Shown here: positions 39,201 through 57,600 of the stretch, piece after piece
How positions within the stretch are numbered: position 1 is the first letter of the stretch
Layout of the letters: each line of letters opens with the position of its first letter
NCBI RefSeq assembly: GCF_036370855.1
Contig: NC_088102.1
Location: forward strand, 42,693,835 to 42,757,834
Source: Dromaius novaehollandiae
Taxonomy: Eukaryota; Chordata; Aves; Casuariiformes; Dromaiidae
DNA: 64,000 bases
Direction: 5' to 3'
The notes under the pieces: generated by a model
Databases searched by the model: none
Told to the model about the DNA's origin: nothing
The model's input: only the letters and a program-made list of their open reading frames with translations
Program-made: the position numbers and the translations under genes

Positions 39201-39775
39201 GTAGCCCAAGGGAACGATTAATTGAAGACTTGCTCTGGGTTATAGAGTGTATCCAAGGGCCGCAACGCATATAACATGATGTAATGCACATCTGGAAAAC
39301 CAGCAAGGAATTCAAACTCACCAGGAGGGAGGAAGAGAGTTGCTTTGAGCCGACCTTCTCTGACTGAGATCCTCTTCACCCCCTCTCCTAAAAACCTTCG
39401 CTCATTGGTGCACTTTCCTAGCAACCGGCTCATGATCCCATGGCCGTCATACACTTCCAAGTCCACATAGAAAGGGGTCAGGACATTCTTCTTTGCCAGC
39501 CGCTTATAGGGTGTTTCAGACTGCAGAGACCACAGCAGCCCCATCGGCTCCACTCCAGAATAGCTGCCCCCCAGAGCCGGGGAGCGAGTCAGGTCCAGCT
39601 CTCCGCTGCTCCCAGCCCTGTAGTGAGCATGGGCTTGGAAGAGCTCCCCGCTCTCGTCAGCCAGGCAGGCTCTGAGGGTGACTGCCTGCTGCGGCAGAAG
39701 ACCCGTCACATGGATCTGGATGGGGTCATCAAACAGGCACTGCGGAGAAGGCAGAACCGCCACCTGCACCGCCAT
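35688..39775 (-). CDS. Type I acyl-CoA thioesterase (ACOT1/2/4-BAAT family), complete, 419 aa
   Basis: Three coding exons, 39775-39322, 37747-37545 (203 nt, the length I recall for human ACOT exon 2) and 36290-35688, join to 1260 nt, 419 aa plus stop. Human ACOT1/ACOT4 have 421. Exon 1 is the N-terminal beta-sandwich domain (PVTLRA-like core, [38 protein letters not shown]). Exons 2 and 3 form the alpha/beta-hydrolase domain: [30 protein letters not shown] with nucleophile Ser231, Asp325 in [10 protein letters not shown] and His359 in [17 protein letters not shown]. Ser rather than Cys at the nucleophile marks a thioesterase, not the bile-acid conjugating BAAT. It hydrolyses fatty acyl-CoA to free acid and CoA. 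The C-terminus is KSSL, a possible weak PTS1. The orthologue (ACOT1, 2, 4 or a lineage-specific copy) cannot be assigned from sequence alone. Confidence 0.93.
37545..37747 (-). CDS. ACOT-like coding exon 2
   Basis: 203 nt, phase 1 in, phase 0 out. Acceptor TTCATTGCAG, donor CAGCAG|GTAGGA. It encodes [34 protein letters not shown] and [14 protein letters not shown], the first strands of the hydrolase fold. Confidence 0.93.
39322..39775 (-). CDS. ACOT-like coding exon 1
   Basis: 454 nt from the first in-frame ATG (CAT at 39773-39775). The Kozak is moderate: -3 C, +4 G. It ends LFLPPG at donor CCTG|GTGAGT. The frame upstream is open back to a stop at 39862 but contains no ATG. It encodes the N-terminal domain with [14 protein letters not shown] and [10 protein letters not shown]. 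Confidence 0.92.
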
Positions 39776-39862
39776 CTGAGCTTTGCCTCGGGAGAAAGGA
39801 GTTTGGCTTTTTTGGTGAGACACTGGCTGTGTGAAACAGCAGCTTGTCACTTCTGAGGCTTA

Positions 39863-41000
39863 GAATCTCTGCCCAAAGCCCAGGAGGAAATGTTGTGACC
39901 ATTTCCTTCGGCCAACAAGCAAAGGCTTCTGGGAGATGTAGTTCAGAGTATGAGTACCTCCAAACACTTCATCTAAGAGGCAGCAGGAAAGCACAATTGA
40001 TTTGCAAATAAATGATATGCAGTGTTATTTTTGATTATACAGAGACTAAACTAAAAACCAAAAACTTCAAATAATAAAAAGAGACATTCAAATCTTTCCC
40101 CCAGACAGTCAGAAAGTTTAGATTTGATTGTAGATTTGATTTATAATGTCATGGCTTGGGCGCCTTTATCAAGGCAAAGTGAACACAAATAAACTTGAAA
40201 ATCTGAAGTAATACAACATTTTAATCTAGCCATGAAACAAACCCTGTATCTTTAATCTCTCTTGAGTTTTCAGCAAATTTGGACAAGAACCACAAGGTAA
40301 AATGACGTTTAAGCTTTAAGTGTTTTTCTTCAAAAAACAGACAGAGTCTTCCTCAAAACAGACAAAGTCAAAGAATAATGACTGTTTTTCTCTTCAGAAT
40401 TATCAATCCTATCTAAAGGGTATCTGCATTTTCCCGATTAATACATGTAAAATATTTTTCCCTATTATATCTCTGTTGTTTGAGGACCTTTGAAGATTTG
40501 ATAATAAATAGCAACTTTTAGTTATCATAAACAACAGGACTACATTCTTGCAATGTCTGTGCATTTAATAGTGTTCTAGTCCTACCCTGCAAGTCTCAGT
40601 CATGTGAGTATTCCCATCCTGTCCACTGAAAACACACAAGTGTGAATTAAGACTGCAGAAACAGGCTCCTGGTTCACATGACTTGCCTGACCATGTGTTT
40701 GGCAGCAGTTAATGACAAAGGACTGTTACAATCACCAGCCTACAAACTGCAGAATCACAAGTTCTGCCACAAGACCATTGGTGATGTGCAGACTGACTAC
40801 AAACCTGACAACACAACTCTAAAATCACCACTGAGGATGTAAGAGAATGCAGCTACATTTAAAAACAAAGCTGGAAGGAAATAAAAACTGGTAATAAAAA
40901 TACATAGCTTAACATGAAAAACTGCCAGGATTGACCTAACATGTCCCTATAACCTCCACTGACCGCATTGTTTGAAAAGAGCCAGAAATTAGTGCAGAAA
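39863..41000. other. Intergenic interval between JMJD7 and thioesterase
   Basis: About 1.1 kb holding the thioesterase promoter (ZNF143-type motif at 39924-39942) and AT-rich DNA with no gene. No CpG island is present here, unlike at JMJD7. Confidence 0.6.
39924..39942 (-). promoter_or_regulatory. ZNF143/Staf-type site in the thioesterase promoter
   Basis: The minus strand reads ACTACATCTCCCAGAAGCC, matching the ZNF143 (SBS) consensus ACTACAATTCCCAGAATGC at the ACTACA and TCCCAG blocks. It lies about 150 bp upstream of the ATG, where such sites usually drive TATA-less promoters. Sequence match only. Confidence 0.65.
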
Positions 41001-41018
41001 GAAACTTTTCAAGTGAAT

Positions 41019-41024
41019 TTTATT
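41019..41024 (-). promoter_or_regulatory. Candidate poly(A) signal AATAAA for JMJD7
   Basis: AATAAA on the minus strand about 500 nt after the JMJD7 stop, followed by a U-rich stretch (AAAGTTTCTTTCTGC). It would give a short 3' UTR ending near 41000 and leave about 1.2 kb to the thioesterase start. Confidence 0.5.
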
Positions 41025-41521
41025 GCAGAAGTTGTAATTTCTCATCACCAAAATGCCATATACAGCCACTGAACTTACTGAATTACAACTGGAAAGGACT
41101 TTTGCCTTAAAGTAAAGGTACATGTTGGGCTGATATGGCCTGATGCACAGCAGATGACCAAGCAGAGTCTTCATTGTCCAGTTGTTACTAAAATGATCTG
41201 TAGATCTGAAGGAACAGTCATGGTGTATGTTTTGGGATTTCCAAAACCTGAATTGCTTCCCTTCAAATTTTACTTTGCTTACCAGTATTGAGGTAAAATG
41301 TGAAGACCTAAAAATGCTATTATCGAACCTTCTACCTTCAAGTCAGAAAAAAATGGCCAATTGACCTGGACTCTAAACAGCTGTGATCTGTTTGACAGGT
41401 TTTGTTGAGGATAACAATGTTCGGCTCTGTTAGCTTGAATCATGTTTGTACTCCAGTCACAGATGCTGATGATTGTACCACATCAGAGAGGAAGATCACA
41501 AGCTTGAGTCTCCCACCCCTG

Positions 41522-49382
<7,861 letters not shown>

Positions 49383-49717
49383 GGCCGCGCCGCCGCCGAG
49401 GAGGGCGCCGGCGGAGGAGCGGGAGTCGAAGGGGCCGCGGGGGAGGCGGTGCCGCCCGCCTCCTTCCTCCCCCCTCCCTCCCCGCCGCAGCCTCCATTTC
49501 TGGCCGCCGGCCGCGGGGAAGCCGCAGCGCCGGGCCACGCCCCATGAACGCACGCCCTCGGAAAAGAACAGAAATTAGAGCTGTGGAAGAGGAGCTAGAA
49601 AAAAATACGAAGCCCTGCACACCCTATGAGCAACTCCGCTTAAACAGTAGTGTCCCCCGCCACCACCGAGAAAGCTGCGTGCGGCTCGAGGACAGCTCCG
49701 TAACAAATGATCACATT

Positions 49718-49723
49718 TTTATT
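49718..49723 (-). promoter_or_regulatory. Candidate poly(A) signal AATAAA for MAPKBP1
   Basis: TTTATT on the plus strand reads AATAAA on the minus strand, with a U-rich stretch (ATTTGTTACGG) about 15 nt downstream. It sits only about 340 bp upstream of the JMJD7 ATG, matching the very short MAPKBP1-JMJD7 gap known in mammals. Confidence 0.45.
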
Positions 49724-50564
49724 GAACCAGTTTAAGACACGGAGTACAAAGGAATACAGAGTTAAAAACAGCTCCCGCAGGGAAGCCTCACAGTGCAAAA
49801 AACCCAACAACTAACTTTTTATCTTTTCAAATAATTAAAAAAAGACATTTTAAAGAGTTGTTTTACCTAAAGCCAAAAGTATAAAAACACACGTTTATAA
49901 ATAAAGAGGGAGGGGTGCAGGTTTTTTTAAACTGGTGAAAGAAAAGGGTAGTGTTGAAAAACACATGTAGTCTGGTGCCTATGGCATATGCAAGACATGC
50001 AGAGTGGACATGGCTTATTCCTAAAGTTGCTGCCCCATGCATTTCCCTGTCCATACGTTACAGCAGGTTATCCATAAAATAGGGTGTCCAATCCCGTGTA
50101 TTATTTACAACACACAATTTGAAATATTGGACAGTCTAGTCTTAGCTAGAGAAGGAACCACCTGCTTGCCAGCACTCGAGGGCTGCAGGACCACCTACCT
50201 GTCTTTATTTTAATGAGGTTTTTGTTATTTAATACTCTGGATGCTACACATCCAATGTGGGGGGGGTGGGGGGATGACCGTATACATGCATGAATTTACC
50301 AATGGTGCTTAAATACCTGTATTTGATTTCTTCTATATATAATTATATACATGTTCTTTCTTTAAAAAAATTAAGTTTGTATGTTTCTTACTCTTTTAGA
50401 GAAATGTCCTGATTCCTCTGAGGTGTGATGAAATCAGCAAAATGGGGGGTGAGGGGGAGAGCACTATAAGGCCTGCCCCAACCATTACCTGGGAGATGCT
50501 ATAGAAAAGAGAGGACAACCTGAGAGAGGGCGTGAAGAAACACAGACTCACGTAAACACCACCT

Positions 50565-50675
50565 CTGGGCACTGCTGAGGGATGGGGAGGAAGGAGTTAC
50601 TTGCCCACAGCAGGATGAAAACAGGCAGGGCTTGCTGCCTTCTCAGATTCCAGCACTTCCTACTGTGCCACTTCA
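50565..50675 (-). mobile_element. MIR-type SINE fragment in probable MAPKBP1 3' UTR
   Basis: GAAGGAGTTACTTGCCCACA, GGCAGGGCTTGC and TCAGATTCCAGCACTTCCTA-CTGTGCCAC resemble the antisense tail part of MIR. Truncated and diverged. Confidence 0.5.
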
Positions 50676-51617
50676 CAGGCCAAGGAATGAAACACCGGGT
50701 CCCTCAGGCAGAGTAATACTATTTACAGTTGAGATGAAAAACAACTATTCTCATTTTGTCCAGGAATGTTGGACAGGAGGGACTCAATGTATGTAGAGAA
50801 GAGAACGGATAGGTCCAAATTCTTTTCACCGACTTTGTTAGACAAATAACTTGTTTTAATACACATCTGGTTGTACCTATGCTAACAACCACAGGCACCA
50901 GCAAAAGAAATGGATTCAAACATTACCTCTTCCCACTTCCCAGGCAATTACCTTTCAGTATTTCTCTGCCTGACCTAATGGACAGCTTGTGATGAAACAT
51001 ACTCACTAGGGGTAACCAAATGTAACACATTTATGCCCTCTTAGCGTTGGAACCTAGAATTTTTAGGAATATTTCCTATTGCCAGCAATAGGAAGTCACA
51101 AGGGAAGAATCAGTTGCATCCTCATCCCTTTCATCAAACTTGTGGCATAAGCATCTTCTTTAGGGCTTCTACTACTTAATTCATAACATGTATGCCTTGG
51201 GCAAACAGTTCACAATTTTGCCTTTAAAGAAACAGCTGCTTAGAGGACAGCAAGTGGAAAAACAAGAGGCCAAGACAGACATCTTTATAACAACCATCCA
51301 ATTCATCCTTCAATTACAGATCACCAACTCTGTCCTAAATCTACTTTCCTGAAGCCTTTGTGTACTGTATCTTTCACAGGTATTGGCCAATGGTGTTCCT
51401 CAAGCCAACATTATCTCTACCTCTAATCTATTTTCCTGAATGTCCTATATCTACTTCTAATTTGAAATTACACCACCACCCTCCAATAAATCTACTTGCT
51501 TGACACCTCTCTTACCATCATTCTGATCAGAATTTACCCTCATTTGTTTCCCATATGCAGCCATGATCATAGGCAAAATCCATTCCATGAAGCAAAAAAC
51601 TCCCTCTGATCAGCATT

Positions 51618-51639
51618 AAAAAAAAAAAAAAAAAAAAAA
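51618..51639 (+). repeat. Poly-A run (22) in probable MAPKBP1 3' UTR
   Basis: A22 flanked on both sides by a TCAG/ATCAG motif (gatcagcatt-A22-tcagattt), faintly like a target-site duplication. No insert body is recognisable. Confidence 0.85.
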
Positions 51640-54314
51640 TCAGATTTGCTTCATGTGACTTATTTCCAAGGCACTTTATTTCATATCTCTGTGTCAGCTT
51701 CACTGGTTGTTGCTTTTCACCTTTGATGAGAACTAAAACATGATCTATTCATTCAGGCCACTTGCTCTCCTGTATTATCTCTGATCCCTTTTGTCACTAC
51801 CTTATACTTTAAACAATAAAATGGAATAAAATTGCACAGGGAAGTAATATAAAAGATCCTCAAACCATTATCTTCATTGCAAAAAGATACCTGGGTTGAA
51901 GGGACTGCTATTTTACCTGAGTGTCTTCTGGCCCCAGTACAGCAAAAGAATTCCTGTGTACTGGGACGTATGTTCACAGTCTGAAAGTGGATGAAGAAAA
52001 AAAGAATCACCTCAGAAGCAAGCTTGACCCAGACTAACTCCACACAGCCAGCATGACTGCCACCATACATCCCACTCGCAGCATCTCCAGCATACCTTTT
52101 CACTCAAGGAAACTCCCAGAAATTCCCTCTACTTTTCAACTCATCCTCCTTTGCAAAACTTCTCTCTGCAAGAGACACTGCCCATGAAACTGAGTACCTC
52201 ACCTGATTCAGCACAATGCAATGCTGAAATAGGACTAGAAGATAGCACTGTTAAAGTTTCAGTACAACCCCATGGAAGGAAAGGTTAGCAAGAACACCTG
52301 AAACATTTGATTAGACAGACTGAAGTTACAGGCAGAAGCAGCTGGAAAGCTCTGAAAGTGCTCCCTATCCTGCCAAGTCCTGAAGCAGCCAGCAGCTATG
52401 ACCAGCCAACAAACCTGTGGTGGGAGAGCAAGAACTGCAGATTCCTCATGCCCTGGAGTATATTGAAGAAAAAGATCATCCAATGCCAGTCTGCCCAGCC
52501 CAGTAGAAAAAAGGCTGCACTGCAGACCACCAGTCACAGAAAGGCAGGAAAAGCAAGTTAGTCAACAGACTACATTTCAGAGTGCCACAGGGTTTCAAAG
52601 AATGGCCAAATCAGCCAGGACAGTAATGTAAAAGAAAACTGCTTCAAGCCTTTAACCTGTGGAACATGTTGCAGTCTGGCCACCTTTAAGTGACTTCCAT
52701 GGACACCAGCATTCTCTCACCCACCAAAAGCTTCCTGCTTCCTTGCATTCATTTATAAATGGGGATTGTACTGCTCTGCCTTAAATACAAGAAAGAATGG
52801 AGATTGGAGGAAGAAATAAAGCAGTCGAGGCATCTGTCCCCATTGGGGGAAGGAGGGTGAGAGTAAAGGGGAAGGTGCCAAAGAGTTTTTTTCATTTTTT
52901 TCCTTAGCTTATCATTGACCAAAATCACTGGACAGTTCTAAGCCATCAGCTTGGAGAAGTCCCAGAGGGTGAGAAGAGTATTGCACACACAAATGCAAGG
53001 GGGGGAAGATATTCTGTTTCTCAGTCAAGAAATTCAAGAAAGAGTCTGGGAGGAAAAACTGTAGTAAACACATCCCAAAATATCTTGTTTGAAGTCCTTG
53101 GCAGACCATTTTCTGTGAGTAGTTGAAATAGCTTTACGAAAGGTAATAGAATCCCACCTTTCTTGGGCTGTAAATATTTTGCTTCTCTGGAAAAGCAAGA
53201 AGAAAATGTTCTCCTATCAAGACAGTGAAATCAACAAAGTATATGGAGCAGTATTTGCACTGAAGATTTCTCACATCCAGATTTATGCTGTAAGGGATGG
53301 AAACTAGGTCTTCCATGTCACTTCTTAACAAATAAATCATCGCCCCCAAATTTTCCACCAGAGTCATGGTTACAGTAAGGTCAATATCCAATTCCTAATC
53401 ATGAAAGGTGGCTGAAATGAACTTTCATATTTGCATCTACATCCCCTTTTTAAAGCATCTGCAGAAAAACTCAGTATATCAGTATAATATCAAATTTCAG
53501 ATTAAAATTCCAATACTGATCTCATTAAATAATCTCCAAAGCTTGGTCCAAGGGTTGCAGAATTCTCCCCTGGAGGTGAATGTAGATAAAATACAGTGTG
53601 GGGACTGTCCTTGAAACAAGAGAAAAGCAGACAGGGTAGTCATGACAACAGTACTGCAGGTAACAAACTAAGGCAGGAAAAGAAAGATCAGCAAGACAGG
53701 ATTTAAGCAGAAACCAGTTCAGTAATTGCACAGACACTCCAGCCTGTCTCCCTGTTGGGGGTTTATAATACAGAGATTGTTTCTCGCTGGGATATAGCAA
53801 AGGGATTGACTTTTTTGTTAAAGGACAAAGAAAATAGCCACAAATGTGACAAAGCAACAGTCAGAAAAATAAATTAATAAATAAATGCATAAAAAGTCTG
53901 CTTCTGGACTCTGATGAAGCCCTGGAGTGGAAAGGATTGGCTTCGCTTGGACTCCTTTGTTTTTAGTCAGCAGTTCAGAATTTCTTGGATAAACTGGATT
54001 TTTCTTTGTTTAAGTGCCAAACATCCTGACATCCTGGCTATGAAGAAATTTCAAAGCAATTTCTCCAAACTCCTCTTTCAAGACTTTGTCTAGAGACAGG
54101 AAGTTGAAGAGCATTGGGAAAATTATTAAAATTGTGGCCAGCACATTGCTAAGAACTAGAGCAAGTCACTTGTATGGGCCTGAGGAAATCAAATTTATAA
54201 AGGCCTCCCCACCACCTCTAGAACCTCATGATGGTCCATCTGTCCGAGGCTCTTTCTGTGGTCCTCCTCTTGGGATTATTTCTGTGTGTCCACAATCACC
54301 TGAAAAGCACCCCT

Positions 54315-54608
54315 TTAGAGTTTTTTGTCCATGCGTCGTTCCACAGCTTGTAGCAATAGCTCTGAGTACTGCTCTAGCAAAGCTAGTGTCTGCTCATCCC
54401 CCAAACTCTTGGGACTGGGTAGATTGGCACTGCATCCCTCATTCAGTGGCCTAATGGTATCTTGTGGCTTTGCCAGCACCTCCTTAGCCTTTGGAAGCTC
54501 TTCCTCATCCTTCAGGGAGTCCAATTCTTTCTTCATTAAGGAGAATGTTTCTGTCAGGAGGCCAGCTATCTTATCTTTGTCAGTAGAGGACTCCGTATCA
54601 TTTAACAC
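54315..54608 (-). CDS. MAPKBP1: MAPKBP1 last coding exon, C-terminal coiled-coil/dimerisation segment
   Basis: Phase 0 in; acceptor CTTTGTTTTCAG directly before GTG TTA AAT. It encodes 97 residues ending LLEQYSELLLQAVERRMDKKL and TAA. The helices DKIAGLLTETFSLMKKELDSL and QTLALLEQYSELLLQAVERR are the predicted self-association region (known for the family, not shown here). A 22-bp poly-C tract (sense strand) lies 22-43 nt upstream of the acceptor AG. Confidence 0.9.
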   Translation of the reverse strand: MLNDTESSTDKDKIAGLLTETFSLMKKELDSLKDEEELPKAKEVLAKPQDTIRPLNEGCSANLPSPKSLGDEQTLALLEQYSELLLQAVERRMDKKL

Positions 54609-57600
54609 CTGAAAACAAAGAAGGAAAGGGCGGGGGGGGGGGGGGGGGGGGGGAGATGTATTGGTATTTAGACCACAAAGTAAGATGTTTCGGCCCTTCA
54701 GGGAACTGAAGCCATAAACAAGATTTACAGGCTACTCAAGTGCCTTGTTCTTCAACATGCAAGACTGCCAATTTAGTCATATAGCAGGGCAGGCATCCAA
54801 AACAGCTAGTCATACAACAACCAAACACATTACTCCAATAGGACAGACATGGGAATCACATTTTGGGGTAGTGTTCCCCTTATTAGGCCTAAAGAGGTGC
54901 TGCATTTCCCAGCTCTAGCACAGGGCAAGAGTCTCTTTTTCTTCCTGTCTGCCAGGTACAACTGGTCACAGGAACACAGAGCAGTCACAGAGCTAACGCA
55001 TGCACCGAAACTGCAGAGCTGCAGAGGAACGTACAGCAGAAACTCACTGTGCAAGTTTCACACTCTTTACAGGAGACTTGACAGAGCAGTGCTTAAGCAA
55101 AGAAAATAATAGCTATGATATTGTTCTGCATATAACTATGGTCTGGCGGGAAGGGGGAATAGCAAATGACTACATGTTCCCTCTCACAGCTGGATTCCCA
55201 TAGTATTTCACATTTGCTAATCTTCTTCCCAGGCATCAAAGACTGAGAACAGAACTGGATAATAAAACTTAAAGCTCCTATAATATTTAATCTATCTGAA
55301 GCGCTGTATAAATCTTAACTAATTCTTTAATACCCCTTTGAGAAAGACCATACTGTTATTACAGTTTACACATAGGCTAAAAAGGCCGAAAAGTTAATTG
55401 ATTTGCTCAGAATACCATAGCAAGCCATTGGAAAAACCAAAAGTTAGAAATCAGGAGTTCCTGTCTCCCAGATTCAAGCTTAGCTGCAGTCAAGTAGACA
55501 ACCAGGCAGCTTCTGTCACTAAACAGCCAGTCAAGAGAACACTTTGAGCCAGCAAACACACACATTCAACGCTCCTGGGCTCTAAAGCCAGGCTGCCAAA
55601 ACAGAGCCAGTGTCTGAGGCCACTCACCATGCGGTAGAGATGAATGGCTTTGCGCATGCTGTCCTGGAGCTCAGATACCACATGTTCACACTGCTCTACA
55701 CTGATGGAAGGTTCTGTAGGGGAAGAAAAAAAAATAAAAACCCAAGCTAAGGCACAGACACACTCCAGAATCTGCAATCTCCCAGCCAGGCAAGAAAACC
55801 AATACATTTTATTTATTTTTTTTTTTATATTATTTATATATGTGCATACTTTTCATTTGTTTTTAGGGCTGCTCTGAGCCAATCATTAAACAGGTAAGCT
55901 CAGGAACTTTCCATCACACTATCTCCAGATGCTTCTTGTTTCAAACATTCCTATTTTTCTAGTCTTTAGCCTCTCCAAAGTTAACAATGATTTCTGTCAG
56001 ACTGCACAATGTGGTTACAGTCAAGCATAATCAGAGATCACCCACACCATTCTCATTTTTAATTAAAGTCAAGTTTGAATGAAGGATTCCACTGGCAAAA
56101 GGGACTGACCTGAGGAGCCCCTAATTTAGCTTCCACCTACTCAGAACTCTACACACTCTCCTTAACATATCCTTCTGTAGAGTGTTCAGCAAAGAGCTAT
56201 GAGGATAAAGGATTATGCTGAGTTATTACAGTGTTCTCTAGTAAGGACTGAGGTCCAGAGGAGTGCTGTCTAACAAACTCAATCACAACAGATCTGCATT
56301 TCTGGACAACCCAGGATTTGCACTGCTATAATTTGAAAACCAAAAATAAAAGCAAAACAACAGAAAAAAACACCACCTTCAGCCCTCATTAGACATTATC
56401 TCCAAGGCTTCAGAGCTGAAGGCCTGCAATGCTTTAATAAAATAAACACTTTCATGAGTTAGACATAAATCATGAACGAAGACAAAGACACACACATATA
56501 ATCTGCAGTTATCTTCAATTTGCAAAGGCCTGCACAAATGTTATTCAAGTTCCTTCAGTTACCTAAAAGATAAAACTTGTTCACATTAGCACTGTTACTT
56601 CTGTGCTTCTTACTAAGAAGGTCACCTTTGGACAGGCTACGGGGACCTTAGCTTCAAGCTAATTATATAAATACATCTAGAAGAACAAACGGACATGAAT
56701 CAATTCTTCCATCTGCATTCTTTGCTCCTGAATCACCCAGCTTTTGTAGGGTTTGGGCAGGGAGCTTCAGTTCTCTTGTCTAAGATTCTTGCCTTCTGGT
56801 TTTGTTTTTTTGTTTGTTTGTTATTTAAAGCACAGCTCTTTCTTGTCAGATTGTTCCTGGATTTCTCTTCTGATCATGCTTTTATGGTGCTATCAGTCTG
56901 GAGAAAAGTCACAAATGTAACATAAATGCTGGAGTAACAGGCATTTTCAGCCTCCCGGGTGTGGACAGCAGACCTCCTCAGAAACCAGCAGGCAATAATA
57001 AACACAGCAACAGTATTCAACACATCTGCAACTTTTTTTTAACCTGTAGATCTCAAAATGCTTTAACAAAATCAGTTAAGTCTCCATATCCTCACATGTT
57101 CTATAAGCAAGAAAATGGAAGGACAGAAAAATTAAGTGGAATCCCAAAGTCACAGAACAAGTCAAGAGCAGAACAGAGTTAAAGGACTTCAGGTCTCTGA
57201 TTGCCAACCCTACAATTCTAATCTAAGCCCCCACACTGGAATCCATAGAAGCCACAGTAAATTGACCATAGCAATAGCAGATTTGGATCTAAACAGCTTT
57301 TCCAGCATTTATCACTAAATATTTGGAGAGAGTGGCCTGCAAGAAGCTGAAGGCTGACTCTTGTCTGCTGATCAAAACAAAAGGTTGGGCATCCAATGCA
57401 CGAAACAATACTAACTCACTAAATGATGGTGCTGAAATACCCTGCCAGGATGTACTGTGTATTGGGAGCTGCTTAAAAATAAAAAATAGCCCTTTCTCCA
57501 CAGACATCTGTGCTAGTTCTGCAAATAAAGACTCCTAGCAACTGGTCAGGAAAAAAAAAAAAAAATCATGTGATGTGCAGCTTGACTCCCCAGTCTAGAA

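Larger units (their letters stand above)
49705..54314 (-). other. MAPKBP1: Probable 3' UTR of MAPKBP1
   Basis: About 4.6 kb without any convincing ORF on the minus strand between the MAPKBP1 stop and the JMJD7 CpG island. An AATAAA on the minus strand at 49723-49718 is the last strong signal before JMJD7; another at about 51677-51672 could give a shorter transcript. A 22-base poly-A run (51618-51639) and a MIR-like fragment (about 50565-50675) lie inside. The extent is inferred; no transcript data are available. Confidence 0.4.

Noticed and set aside
39776..39862. N-terminal extension of the thioesterase resembling a mitochondrial presequence
   Set aside because: The frame is open to 39862 but contains no ATG; the first codon of the apparent extension is GTG, so the ATG at 39775 is the supported start.
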